A stretch of DNA of 64,000 bases from JALZUU01 sp964441245 (GCA_964441245.1 CAYTVR010000001.1:62001-126000); one strand, 5' to 3'; shown: positions 8,807 to 17,705, numbered from the stretch's first letter. Notes: generated from the letters alone by a model not told the origin. Program-made: numbers and translations.

Positions 8807-8845
8807 TTGTTGAGCCTTGATGAAGAAGGTTTTTTGAGTACCTAA
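8807..8845 (+). pseudogene. remnant of a second GIY-YIG gene (3' end only)
   Basis: The frame reads LLSLDEEGFLST and stop, aligning with the end of the intact GIY-YIG protein (LMILNEEGVLLT). It lies at the same place relative to the degenerate tRNA copy, so it is what remains of a second gene after an internal deletion. There is no start codon or nuclease core. Confidence 0.65.
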
Positions 8846-8867
8846 ATGATCCTTCTAAATAACAAAA

Positions 8868-9941
8868 ATGAGAACCATTCACTCAGATATCACTATTATT
8901 GGAGGCGGCTTAACTGGCTTAACGATTGCTTACTTATTACGTGAAAAGAATCTTTCGGTTCACATTGTAGAGGCAAGACCTAGAATTGGAGGAAGAATTT
9001 TTACCAAAAAAATAGAAGGAAGTGCTCCTCAAGAAATGGGAGCCACTTGGCTAGGAAAAAAGCATACTGCTTTGACGCGTCTTTTACAGGAATTGAATTT
9101 GGATACCTTTGAACAGATTCTTGGTCAAACAGCTATTTATGAACCAATTTCAACAAGTCCGCCGCAATTGGTTTCCTTACCACCAAATTCTGATCCTAGT
9201 TATCGAATCCAAGGAGGTTCTTCTTCACTTATTGATGCTTTAGTAAGCACTTTAAACGAAGATCATATTCACCTCCAGCAAATTGTGAAATCAATTGCTC
9301 AAGCAGGCGAATTTTTATCCGTCCAATCAAATGAATATGATTTTCAATCAAAGATAGTTATTTCGACCTTACCTCCTTTTTTATTAACGAAGACCATTGA
9401 TATTCAACCTCAACTTCCTGATTCCATTTTGTCCATTGCGCAACAGACGCATACTTGGATGGGAGAATCAATAAAAGTTAGCTTGACTTATGACCGTCCT
9501 TTCTGGAGAGAAAAAAATACAAGTGGAACCATTTTTAGTAATGTTGGTCCTATTCCTGAAATGTATGACCATTCGAATGTAGAGGATACGGCTTATGGCC
9601 TAAAAGGATTTTTGAATGGGACGTATTTTTCACTCTCGAAAGAAGAAAGATTAAAGTTGGTGATGAAACAATTAGAAAAATATTATGGGGAGGTCGTTAG
9701 AAATTTTATTGCCTATGAAGAAACGGTTTGGCGAAATGAGCTTTTTACTTTTACACCTTATTCGACGCATGTTTTGCCACATCAAAATAATGGACATCAC
9801 TTATATCAACAATCGTATTTAAATAAAAAATTATTTATCGCAGGATCAGAAACAGCTAACAATTTCCCTGGATATATGGAAGGAGCTGTTCGAAGTGCCT
9901 TGTTTGTTTGTCAAAGAATAGAAGAACAATTAGAGGCTTAA
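8868..9941 (+). CDS. flavin-containing amine oxidase family protein
   Basis: The 357-residue protein is an FAD-dependent oxidoreductase of the monoamine-oxidase/phytoene-desaturase superfamily. The dinucleotide-binding fold is clear: GGGLTG at residues 12-17, an acidic Glu35 at the end of strand 2, and GGR at 41-43. The C-terminal FAD motif is LFIAGSETANNFPGYMEGAVRSA, where many homologues have aGxE. It is shorter than typical monoamine oxidases (about 450 residues), so part of the substrate domain is reduced. No signal peptide is seen. The substrate is unknown. A terminator follows. Confidence 0.8.
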   Translation: MRTIHSDITIIGGGLTGLTIAYLLREKNLSVHIVEARPRIGGRIFTKKIEGSAPQEMGATWLGKKHTALTRLLQELNLDTFEQILGQTAIYEPISTSPPQLVSLPPNSDPSYRIQGGSSSLIDALVSTLNEDHIHLQQIVKSIAQAGEFLSVQSNEYDFQSKIVISTLPPFLLTKTIDIQPQLPDSILSIAQQTHTWMGESIKVSLTYDRPFWREKNTSGTIFSNVGPIPEMYDHSNVEDTAYGLKGFLNGTYFSLSKEERLKLVMKQLEKYYGEVVRNFIAYEETVWRNELFTFTPYSTHVLPHQNNGHHLYQQSYLNKKLFIAGSETANNFPGYMEGAVRSALFVCQRIEEQLEA

Positions 9942-9976
9942 CCATTTTCGTTTTTACAACCCATGAACAACTAAAA

Positions 9977-10015
9977 TTGCCCGCCCTTTTTTAAAGGACG
10001 GACAATTATTTTTTT
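9977..10015 (+). terminator. terminator between amine oxidase and adenine deaminase
   Basis: TTGCCCGCCCTTT pairs with AAAGGACGGACAA, with two mismatches, followed by TTATTTTTTT. It lies between convergent genes and could serve both. Confidence 0.65.
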
Positions 10016-10060
10016 GGGCTTACCCTATCTTGGCACCTAAATCGAGATACGTCCTCCGAG

Positions 10061-11695
10061 CTAAGAAAACAAGGGCGTAAATTTGAATGCCTTCCCATCA
10101 AACAATCCTTGATCACTTAATTTCAACTGAGGAATAACTAACAAGGCCATGAAAGACAAGGTCATAAATGGAGCGGTCAACGAACAAGGTAATTTTTCTT
10201 TTACAAAACGATCCACTTCCTGATATTTTTTAGCCACTTCATAACCGTCTTCATTGGTCAAAATTCCTGCGACAGGTAATGGTAATACTTTTTCCTCTTC
10301 ATCATTAACCGCAGCGATTCCTCCTTGATGTTCTATGATTAAATTCACCGCTTTACAAATCGATTCATCATCCACACCAACCACTATGATGTTGTGAGAA
10401 TCATGGCCTACACAAGAAGCAATCGCTCCTTCTTTTAATCCAAAATTATTAATAAATGCGATCGCTGGCGCTTGATCTTGATATCTATTCACCACGCACA
10501 TTTTGAGAATATCATTTTCTACATCAGAAACGGCAAAACCATCTGTATCAATTTTCGCATCAGCGACATAACTATCTGTTACAATCTCTCCGTTAATTGC
10601 CTTGATGACCTGAATCTTATTACCTGATGCTTTTGGAGCTTTTATTTGAAAATCACTAATCGTTTTGGGAGAAGTATTGAAGTTATTGATGATCGAAACA
10701 TCGACTGATTCTATTTCACTATTTCCACCTTTAGCTACTCGTTGGCCATTTATATAGGTTGCTTTTACATCAAAAAATTTCAGGTCCTGAACCAAGATAA
10801 AATCAGCAGGATCACCGACGCGTAAAAGTCCGACATCAAGTCCATAATGTTTCACTGGATTGATACAGGCGACTTGTAGTACATCAAAAAAATTACAACC
10901 TTTAGCGACTGCGCGAGCAGCCAATTGATTGATATGTCCTTCAATCAAATCATCCGGATGTTTGTCATCCGAGCAAAACATCATCTGATCTTTGTATTCA
11001 GGTAGTAAGCCAATCAAGGCTTCAAAATTCTTAGCAGCACTTCCTTCTCGAATTAAAATTTTCATTCCGTGTTGCAGTTTTTCTAATGCCTCTTCATAAG
11101 TAAAACATTCATGGTCTGTACTAATACCGGCGTCAATATATTTTTTGGCATCCTCTCCTCGAAGTCCTGGAGCATGACCGTCTATTGGTTTACCATATTT
11201 TTTGGCAATGGCTATTTTTGCATGTACTTCTTCATCGTTGAATAATACCCCAGGGTAATTCATCATTTCAGCCAAGTAACGAATCTCCGGTTTTTTCATC
11301 AAAGCTTCAATTCCTTTGACACCAATGACCGCTCCAGCTGTTTCAAAGCCCGTAGCAGGTACACAGGATGGAGCACCAAAATTAAATTTGAGTGGAACTT
11401 GATTCCCATTTTCAATCATATATAAAACACCATCAATCCCCATGACATTCGCAATCTCGTGTGGATCAGAAACCGTAGCAACCGTACCATGAACAACCGC
11501 CAACCTAGCGAACTCCGAAGGAACGAGCATAGAACTTTCAATATGAATATGTGCATCCACAAAGCCTGGAAGGATATAATTTTTGCTGATACCATCACTC
11601 GGCGTTATCGAAATGATTTTACCGTCTGCCTCTTCAATAGTCGCAAAGTAAATCTTTCTATTTTCGATATCTACGATATTTCCTTGAATTTTCAT
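10061..11695 (-). CDS. ade: adenine deaminase
   Basis: This 544-residue amidohydrolase matches the Ade family, which turns adenine into hypoxanthine in purine salvage. The metal-binding HxH lies at 49-51 in PGFVDAHIHIESS. Further family blocks are DPHEIANVMG, DGHAPGLRG, STDHECFTYEEA and SDDKHPDDL, and the C-terminal domain has VGHDSHNIIVVG. The length is as expected (about 540-600). A TATATTTG box lies 47 bases before the ATG. The gene is divergent from mscS and not in a purine operon. Confidence 0.93.
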   Translation of the reverse strand: MKIQGNIVDIENRKIYFATIEEADGKIISITPSDGISKNYILPGFVDAHIHIESSMLVPSEFARLAVVHGTVATVSDPHEIANVMGIDGVLYMIENGNQVPLKFNFGAPSCVPATGFETAGAVIGVKGIEALMKKPEIRYLAEMMNYPGVLFNDEEVHAKIAIAKKYGKPIDGHAPGLRGEDAKKYIDAGISTDHECFTYEEALEKLQHGMKILIREGSAAKNFEALIGLLPEYKDQMMFCSDDKHPDDLIEGHINQLAARAVAKGCNFFDVLQVACINPVKHYGLDVGLLRVGDPADFILVQDLKFFDVKATYINGQRVAKGGNSEIESVDVSIINNFNTSPKTISDFQIKAPKASGNKIQVIKAINGEIVTDSYVADAKIDTDGFAVSDVENDILKMCVVNRYQDQAPAIAFINNFGLKEGAIASCVGHDSHNIIVVGVDDESICKAVNLIIEHQGGIAAVNDEEEKVLPLPVAGILTNEDGYEVAKKYQEVDRFVKEKLPCSLTAPFMTLSFMALLVIPQLKLSDQGLFDGKAFKFTPLFS

Positions 11696-11741
11696 ATTAT
11701 TTGATTTATCATTAAACGTGGCTAATACTCAAATTTTCAAA

Positions 11742-11749
11742 CAAATATA
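11742..11749 (-). promoter_or_regulatory. candidate -7 box for ade
   Basis: The minus strand reads TATATTTG, matching TAnnTTTG, 47 bases upstream of the ade start, in the divergent gap to the MscS gene. Confidence 0.4.
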
Positions 11750-11792
11750 CAATAGCTTATTGAAAGATATAACGAATCCTTATCTTTAGCAT

Positions 11793-13130
11793 ATGAATGA
11801 TTTTTTTGAAACGGTTCTATTTACTATTGGAGACAAAGATTTCACTTACGGTCAATTAGCAGCAGTCGTAGGCGTTTTCCTTGTAACCATCATTGCCTAC
11901 CAAATTGTGCTGAATCGTTTGTTACCGAAATATTTTGCGCAAGAAAAGATTCGGATTTGGAAACAAGATCGCGTACATCGAATATTAAGATCGCTATTTT
12001 ATTTATTGGCTCTCATTGGTATCATTCGAGTCTTAGATGTCGATCATGTTTTATATGCTGGTGGTTATAATTCTGGGGTATTTAGAATTTCAACTTTGAT
12101 TCAGGCGATGGTCATTTTTCAGGTTGCCCGAATGTTGGATTGGATTTTTTCTAAAACACTCTTGTATAATTACTATAGAAGCAGGGAAGACGAGACAAAA
12201 GTAGAAAACGAAAACAACGACAAAAAGAAAAAAGAAATCGAACGTACGACTAGTCGTACCGTCCAATATGTCATCTATGCTTTTTCGATTATTCTTATTC
12301 TAAAAAGTTTTAGTCTAGATTACGAATTTTTCAAAATTGGTGATAAAGCCTTTACACTAGGAAGTATTTTTTATGCTCTCTTAATTATCCTTATTGCCCA
12401 ACTCATTGCTTGGGTCATGACACAATTAATTCTATTTACTTACTATAAAAAAAATAAGGTCAACGTTGGATCACAATATGCGATCAATCAGTTGATGAAA
12501 TATGTCCTTTACATTTTTGCCATTTTCATGGCTATGGAAAGTCTGGGTATACAAATGACCATTTTCTTAGGTGGTGCCGCGGCTTTATTAGTTGGTGTGG
12601 GACTAGGATTACAGCAAACATTCAATGATTTGATCTCTGGTATTATTTTATTGTTCGAACGGAGTATAGAGGTCGGGAATGTAGTGGAACTATCGGGCGG
12701 AATGATTGGAACGGTCCGACGTATTGGTTTGAGAACTTCAGCTGTAGAAATGCGAGAGAACATTACAGTGGTCGTTCCTAATTCAAAACTAATCACTGAG
12801 AGCGTGATCAACTGGAGCCATACCGATGACAAAGCTCGCTTTTTAGTACAAATAGGGGTCGCTTATGGCACAGATACTAAATTAGTAAAAGAATTGTTAT
12901 TAAAAGTAGCTAGAAATAATGTATATGTTTTATCCAGCCCTGGACCAAGTGTTCGCTTTACTAACTTTGGTGATTCCTCTTTAGATTTTAATCTTATCTT
13001 TTGGTCTAGAAATTTTTTAGTTATTGAAGACATTAAAAGCGATTTGCGTTTCGAAATCAATGAAATTTTCCTTGAACACAAAATAAGTATTCCATTCCCA
13101 CAGCGAGATGTTTGGATCAAGAAGGAATAA
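11793..13130 (+). CDS. MscS-family mechanosensitive ion channel
   Basis: The inner-membrane channel has 445 residues. About five or six hydrophobic segments precede the pore helix (roughly 20-40, 65-83, 155-173, 188-215, 232-275). The pore-lining stretch is rich in Gly/Ala (GGAAALLVGVGLGLQQTFND, about 262-281), followed by the beta-domain with ISGIILLFERSIEVGN and VVVPNSKLI. A charged cytoplasmic loop (about 130-148, EDETKVENENN then a Lys run) sits between the third and fourth segments. MscS channels release osmolytes on hypo-osmotic shock. It is larger than E. coli MscS (286) because of the extra N-terminal helices. Confidence 0.88.
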   Translation: MNDFFETVLFTIGDKDFTYGQLAAVVGVFLVTIIAYQIVLNRLLPKYFAQEKIRIWKQDRVHRILRSLFYLLALIGIIRVLDVDHVLYAGGYNSGVFRISTLIQAMVIFQVARMLDWIFSKTLLYNYYRSREDETKVENENNDKKKKEIERTTSRTVQYVIYAFSIILILKSFSLDYEFFKIGDKAFTLGSIFYALLIILIAQLIAWVMTQLILFTYYKKNKVNVGSQYAINQLMKYVLYIFAIFMAMESLGIQMTIFLGGAAALLVGVGLGLQQTFNDLISGIILLFERSIEVGNVVELSGGMIGTVRRIGLRTSAVEMRENITVVVPNSKLITESVINWSHTDDKARFLVQIGVAYGTDTKLVKELLLKVARNNVYVLSSPGPSVRFTNFGDSSLDFNLIFWSRNFLVIEDIKSDLRFEINEIFLEHKISIPFPQRDVWIKKE

Positions 13131-13150
13131 AGAATATTCAACAAATCAAA

Positions 13151-13198
13151 ATCCAATATTCATTGAGAAACATGAAATTAATTCAATGAATATTGGAT
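13151..13198. terminator. 16-bp perfect hairpin between convergent genes
   Basis: ATCCAATATTCATTGA (13151-13166) is perfectly complementary to 13183-13198. It lies 20 bases after the MscS stop and 30 bases after the M48 stop on the other strand, so it can end both transcripts. No T-run follows. Confidence 0.5.
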
Positions 13199-13227
13199 AT
13201 TCAAGAGATTGGTTATTGAGTATTTTT

Positions 13228-14025
13228 TTACCTCAACAAGCTTTTAATTCTTTCATACTCCGATCGACTACCTTCGCTCGTACTACAACCTTGAGCCTGT
13301 GCTTGTGCTTCAATATTTTTAACTCGATTTCCAGGATTAGGGTGAGTACTCATAAACTGTGGTGTTCCCGATCGACCTTCCATTTTTTTGAAAAATCCAG
13401 CAGCACCAGCAGCATTGTATCCTGTTCCACAAAGATAAATGACAGAGTATTTATCAGATTCTGTTTCATGATTTCTACTAAATTTAAGATTTACTAGACC
13501 TGCTGCAATTTGTTCTATCATTCCTGGATCTGATCTTCCAGATAGCATACTTAACAATGCAGTAACGCCATAAGTCTTAGTCATTTGTCGAGTCGAATGT
13601 CTTTGGTCAGCATGAGCGATTTCATGTCCCATGACTCCCGCAAGTTCATCCTCTGAATCTAAAAACTTAATTAAGCCCGTATATACATAAATATATCCTC
13701 CAGGTGTGGCAAATGCATTTAAGGTTTTAGGGTCATCAATGATTTTCACCTGCCAAGCAAATTTGTCTTTGTTTTTAACTTTTCCGCTATTCAAAATATT
13801 GCTCGTGATTTTTCGAATGTAGCGATATACTTCTTCATTCCCACGTTCTCTTAGAATCGGGAACTGTTTAGGATCACTTTCTATTTGCTGACTTACTTGT
13901 AGACCTAATCGTTTATCCTCCTCAATAGAGAATAAATTAAGTCCACCGAGTCCACCAGATTTACAAGCTGGCCCCACCAAAAGGACGAAAAGGCCAAAAA
14001 CAAAGAATATTTTTTTTGAAAACAT
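13228..14025 (-). CDS. M48-family metalloprotease lipoprotein
   Basis: The 265-residue protein is a periplasmic or outer-membrane-anchored zinc protease. The signal peptide ends in VGPAC, with lipidated Cys21. HEIAH is at 134-138 with the extended QRH pattern, and the third zinc ligand lies in the segment NHETESDKYS (185-194). A C-terminal STHPNPGNR motif completes the M48 core. Related BepA/YcaL-type proteins handle misassembled outer-membrane proteins; a role for this one is an inference. It lies downstream of the curli locus on the same strand, separated by 390 bases with a dispersed repeat. An inactive-looking paralogue is at 32943-33764. Confidence 0.88.
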   Translation of the reverse strand: MFSKKIFFVFGLFVLLVGPACKSGGLGGLNLFSIEEDKRLGLQVSQQIESDPKQFPILRERGNEEVYRYIRKITSNILNSGKVKNKDKFAWQVKIIDDPKTLNAFATPGGYIYVYTGLIKFLDSEDELAGVMGHEIAHADQRHSTRQMTKTYGVTALLSMLSGRSDPGMIEQIAAGLVNLKFSRNHETESDKYSVIYLCGTGYNAAGAAGFFKKMEGRSGTPQFMSTHPNPGNRVKNIEAQAQAQGCSTSEGSRSEYERIKSLLR

Positions 14026-14198
14026 AGTAGTAGTTTTTAAAAACTGAGATCAATAAGACCACAGATTGTTTGTGTGTTAGATGATATATTTAATATAAGG
14101 TTTAATTTGTTTAGAGCTAGCTCTTTTATAAAAGAACGAAATAAGCAAGGATAAAGCAACGTAAGATCAAAAAATTAAGAAATATTTAATAAATTTCC

Positions 14199-14339
14199 TT
14201 CTTCGACAAATCCTGTGGACATTGATAAAGTAAGATAAAAAAGCAACCAAAGAAAACGTTGAATTTCAACTTTGAATGTCTATACACATACATGCGTACG
14301 TACGTATGTACGTACGTACGTACGGGATTTGTCGAAGAA
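14199..14339 (+). repeat. dispersed inverted-repeat-ended element, copy A
   Basis: The element is 141 bp and begins TTCTTCGACAAATCC and ends GGATTTGTCGAAGAA, which are exact reverse complements (15 bp). The inside shares blocks with copies B (15964-16086) and C (47025-47157), such as GATAAAAAAGCAACCA against GATGAAAAAGCGACCA. It lies 75 bases after the stop codon of the lipoprotein gene at 14414. There is no open reading frame, so it cannot move by itself. It contains a TACG tandem tract. Confidence 0.75.
14295..14324. repeat. TACG tetranucleotide tract inside copy A
   Basis: About seven consecutive CGTA/TACG units with one TATG interruption lie within the repeat element. Copy B has only TGTACGTAGG at the corresponding end, and copy C GCGTACCTAC, so the tract has probably expanded here by slippage. 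Confidence 0.7.
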
Positions 14340-14413
14340 CCATAAATTTTAGATAAACAAAAAGCGCTCCTACAATATGTAAAAGCGCTTTCATTTTTAT
14401 TTTGATTAATTAT

Positions 14414-15901
14414 TTATCTCCAATCAGCCATTTCTGCATTTTCAAATAACAGCGTTCTAGCTGTGCCATCCGTGTTCATCATCAAAATATTTTTGGTAGA
14501 AATACCATCATTATTGGTATTGGTGAAAATAACTTTTGCCCCATCAGGCGAATATCGAGGATCTAAATCATTTGTCCCATCTACTTTATTGATAGATAAA
14601 TCTATCGCTACCTGAGAATTGATATCTTTTTGAATAATTCGGGCATTTAATTGTCGACCATCAGCTGATTCAAAACCAGAAATATCTCGCGTGTATAATA
14701 TTTTTGTTCCATTGATGGAAAAACTACCTCCGCCAGTGCTTCCTACTTCATCCAGCACAATTTGAGATTCAAATACTCCCGTTTCATCCAACAAAAATAT
14801 CTGAGATTTGTAAGGAGCATCTCCGGTTGTTCGAGCAATAATTTTATTTCCTTGTTCAGTCCAATCACATTCTGTAAAAGTAAGCCCAGAAGGCGTTTCA
14901 GCAATGTGTGTTAAACCACTTCCATCCTTGTTGATTTTATAAAGGTTGGCGTTGTTCATATACAAAAGTTGATTACCGTTGGGAGACCAAGCAAAGTCCA
15001 ATTCAAAATTATTCACTCCAGCAATTGGAATCGTGGTCACTTGATACGGATCTGTTCCGTCTCGATTCATGATGTAGATTTGAGCTTCAATTCCAGTATT
15101 GGAAATGTAGGCAATCTGATTTCGACTCGGGCTCATACGTGGTCGCCAATTACTACCAGAATTATTGGTTAAACGAATCGCATTTCCATCCATATCAGAA
15201 GAATAGATATCAAATTTCCCATTCATTTCTTGAACAAAAAGAAAACGATTGGCTGGAAAATCAACTGTTTTAAAATTCCAAATTGACCCAAAAACGGGTT
15301 CTCCTTTTCCATCCTTAACCGTTACTTGCCAAAAGTAATTGGTGTTAAACTTCAAATTTTCTAATTCAAGAAAATTATCCACAATATCATTCGCAACTAT
15401 TACACCTATCGTTTGATCTTCTTCAAACAGTTCAACATCATAACGCAACTCTGCTCCTTCATCAGCATCAGTAGCCATCCATTCTAATCTAACATCAGTG
15501 AGCACATCAGAGGTGCCTTCCGCAGGTATAGGATCAAAAGGAGAAGAAGGTAAGGTATTAATCAAAGTATCTTTCACCATTCTTATTACAATGCTTGTGG
15601 CTTTATCAGCTAAAACATTTACGGGTTCTAGTTTAGTGATGAATCCCTCTTTTTCTACCCGAATAGTATACGTTCCAATCAAAACAGATTCTAATTCAAA
15701 TCGACCAGATTCATCCGTAATAATAGAGCTTGTCGTTGGAGTACTTGTAACACTTGCTTGTTCAATCGGAACAAAATCATCACTTCTGACGACTTCTCCA
15801 GAGATCGTTCCAAATGTTTGAGGCGTAAAGGGATCTTCTTGGCAAGCACCGAGCAAACCCAAACATAACAATATCATTACAAAATATAAATATCTACACA
15901 T
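14414..15901 (-). CDS. lipoprotein with carboxypeptidase-regulatory and TolB-like propeller domains
   Basis: The 495-residue protein starts with a lipoprotein signal (LLGAC, Cys20). A CarboxypepD-regulatory-like beta sandwich follows at about 32-110 (GTISGEVV to VVIRMVKD). Next comes a fibronectin-like region at about 115-212 (PSSPFDPIPAEGTSDV to FKTVDFPA), and last a TolB/PD40-like beta-propeller at about 215-495 with repeated DIYSSDMDG, IYIMNRDG, SPNGNQLLY and YSPDGAKVIF motifs. It follows csgG on the same strand and is flanked on both sides by the dispersed repeat. An accessory role in curli, for instance at the cell surface, is inferred from position only. Confidence 0.75.
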   Translation of the reverse strand: MCRYLYFVMILLCLGLLGACQEDPFTPQTFGTISGEVVRSDDFVPIEQASVTSTPTTSSIITDESGRFELESVLIGTYTIRVEKEGFITKLEPVNVLADKATSIVIRMVKDTLINTLPSSPFDPIPAEGTSDVLTDVRLEWMATDADEGAELRYDVELFEEDQTIGVIVANDIVDNFLELENLKFNTNYFWQVTVKDGKGEPVFGSIWNFKTVDFPANRFLFVQEMNGKFDIYSSDMDGNAIRLTNNSGSNWRPRMSPSRNQIAYISNTGIEAQIYIMNRDGTDPYQVTTIPIAGVNNFELDFAWSPNGNQLLYMNNANLYKINKDGSGLTHIAETPSGLTFTECDWTEQGNKIIARTTGDAPYKSQIFLLDETGVFESQIVLDEVGSTGGGSFSINGTKILYTRDISGFESADGRQLNARIIQKDINSQVAIDLSINKVDGTNDLDPRYSPDGAKVIFTNTNNDGISTKNILMMNTDGTARTLLFENAEMADWR

Positions 15902-15963
15902 TTCTTATTTATTTAATCCAATTCAAGATGAAATTCAGGCTATTATTTTTAATAAAAAACTCC

Positions 15964-16086
15964 TTCTTCGATAAATCCTGTACGTAGGCATGTATGGACA
16001 ATTCATAGAGTGAGATGAAAAAGCGACCAGAGGAAGCGTTGAATTTTCATTTTTGAAGGTCTATACACACCCGATTTGTCGAAGAA
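15964..16086 (+). repeat. dispersed inverted-repeat-ended element, copy B
   Basis: The element is 123 bp, with ends TTCTTCGATAAATCC and GATTTGTCGAAGAA. Its inner part, from GTACGTAGGCATGTATGGAC through GAGATGAAAAAGCGACCAGA, is the close reverse complement of copy C. It starts 43 bases beyond the csgG stop codon, in the orientation opposite to transcription, as the other two copies do relative to their upstream genes. Confidence 0.75.
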
Positions 16087-16128
16087 CCAAAAAATTAAAT
16101 CACTCCCTTTCGTTCAACAAGATGACTG

Positions 16129-17550
16129 CTATTTCTTTTTATATTTAAATTGACGTTCTCCTTCAATTTCTCTACCAAAATAAAATTGAACACCCAAGTT
16201 TCCACGCCAGAAAAAATCATTATATTTTCCTTGTTCAATTTCATCAAATCCGTCACTGAGTAAATAATTATAATCCAAAGATGCCTTTATACCTACATTA
16301 TTATTAAGTAAAAATTCAAGCCCACCACCAACACTTACTTTTGGATAAATTTTACTGATAGAAAAACGACTATCTTCATTGGCCGTAATGCCTCCTGCAC
16401 TTACAAATGCATAGGGTGTCAACATGTCATAAGGAAAAACGCGGTAGGTAGTTTTAAAATCCAAATAGCTTACATCACTCGCATAAAAATTTTTAGTGGC
16501 CAAACGACTCAATCCATAATTGAGTGAAAAGTCAAAGCGAGGTTTAGTCGAAAAATGAAAACCAATATCCAATCCTGTTCGAATCACCGGGTCCGGATAG
16601 TCGCCTTTATATTGTAAGCTAGAACTAGCAACACTTAAGCCCATTGCTTTTCTACGATTGGCTAATTTTTTTCCAAAAATATCTGTTTGAGGAATTTTCT
16701 TTTTCTCTTTTTCATATTCTAAAATTGGTTTCGCAACTATTTCACGTGCCTCTTCCAATTCCCAAAGATTTTCTTTTACTCCTTCTACAATCAGGCTAAA
16801 AACTGCTTTTTCAATAGCTTCTGTCAAGGCCAATTCTGAGGGTTCATTGTACGTAAATCCAGTTTCTGCTTCTAATAGTCTACCAAAGCGAACAAAGCGA
16901 AATAATCCTGCATCCAAAGCTTGCGAAAGTATTGTTTTAGAGGTATAAACTGTTTTTAAAATCTTACCATTACTGGTAGAGACTGCTCGAAGATAAACGG
17001 TGATTCTATCTTGTCGATATTGCCCCGAAGCACCCGCTCCAAAGTATCGAATTCCTGCTCCACCTGTGATAACATTGGCGTCATAAGAGACAATTCCTCC
17101 TTCAAAGATCACTCCTGCATATAATAATGGTGGCAACAAATTCTTATTATTATCTCCTTCTTTTGCATATTGAGCACGACTAGAACGAATTATTTTTCGC
17201 TCATTCAACAGATTGCTTACATTTTCTCTTTCTATAGGAATAAACCACTTCGAATCTTCCAAAGCTTTAATTAAAATTGTAGTTGCCCCTTGTGTTACTG
17301 CGGTAGACCAACTGGTTCCATTCTCCGAAGGCTTATACTGACCGGTTTGATCACGAAATTTATAAACAGCGACAATGACTTTTTCTTTGGGCGGAGGAAG
17401 GTTTTTCAATTCAATTGTTGATGGAGTTTCTTCTCCTAGGCGAGCAGAGGTTGGCTGGATAGGCCGATGTAACATCGTCCCACAACTTGATAAAAACACC
17501 AATAATAATAGCGCCGTCAAGTTATTTGCGGCGTTAAACATCCATTTCAT
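16129..17550 (-). CDS. csgG: CsgG-type curli secretion channel with C-terminal extension
   Basis: CsgG is the outer-membrane nonamer through which curli subunits leave the periplasm. The 473-residue protein has a lipoprotein signal (LSSC, Cys23) and a CsgG domain at about 55-285: VIVAVYKFRDQTGQYK, a WSTAVTQGATTILIKAL helix, FIPIEREN, ERKIIR, and GAGIRYFGAGASGQYRQDRITVYLRAVS as the membrane-hairpin and following strands. E. coli CsgG is 277 residues. The extra 180 residues (about 295-473) are alternating aromatic and polar strands like a small outer-membrane beta-barrel, ending VQFYFGREIEGE. It is last of the core genes; a TACGTTTG box 156 bases upstream may give it a promoter of its own. Confidence 0.88.
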   Translation of the reverse strand: MKWMFNAANNLTALLLLVFLSSCGTMLHRPIQPTSARLGEETPSTIELKNLPPPKEKVIVAVYKFRDQTGQYKPSENGTSWSTAVTQGATTILIKALEDSKWFIPIERENVSNLLNERKIIRSSRAQYAKEGDNNKNLLPPLLYAGVIFEGGIVSYDANVITGGAGIRYFGAGASGQYRQDRITVYLRAVSTSNGKILKTVYTSKTILSQALDAGLFRFVRFGRLLEAETGFTYNEPSELALTEAIEKAVFSLIVEGVKENLWELEEAREIVAKPILEYEKEKKKIPQTDIFGKKLANRRKAMGLSVASSSLQYKGDYPDPVIRTGLDIGFHFSTKPRFDFSLNYGLSRLATKNFYASDVSYLDFKTTYRVFPYDMLTPYAFVSAGGITANEDSRFSISKIYPKVSVGGGLEFLLNNNVGIKASLDYNYLLSDGFDEIEQGKYNDFFWRGNLGVQFYFGREIEGERQFKYKKK

Positions 17551-17705
17551 TTCTTTAATTTATTTATAAAGCTCAGTCAAAAAAGGCCTAAGCATTCATC
17601 GTAAAGCAATTAATTTTTTATAGGTGAAAATGTACGTGAAATAGGAATATTATCACGATTGAGCATTTTGATAGATAAATCAATTTATATGAAAATTAAC
17701 TACCA

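Larger units (their letters stand above)
14026..14413. other. intergenic region holding dispersed repeat copy A
   Basis: Apart from the repeat element at 14199-14339, the region is AT-rich and no gene is visible. A minus-strand promoter for the M48 gene is expected between 14030 and 14198, but no consensus box stands out. Confidence 0.4.

Noticed and set aside
8275..8845. Attachment sites of an integrated phage or ICE at the tRNA
   Set aside because: The duplicated tRNA end would fit attL/attR, but only about 400 bases lie between the copies and no integrase is present; a tRNA/GIY-YIG duplication explains the remnants better.
13108..13497. Open frame of 129 codons overlapping the MscS end and the M48 gene
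   Set aside because: It lies mostly antisense to the clear M48 gene, crosses the convergent hairpin and has no recognisable protein pattern.
14295..14324. TACG tract as a CRISPR-like or protein-binding array
   Set aside because: It is a simple tetranucleotide slippage tract inside a dispersed repeat and has no spacers or cas genes nearby.
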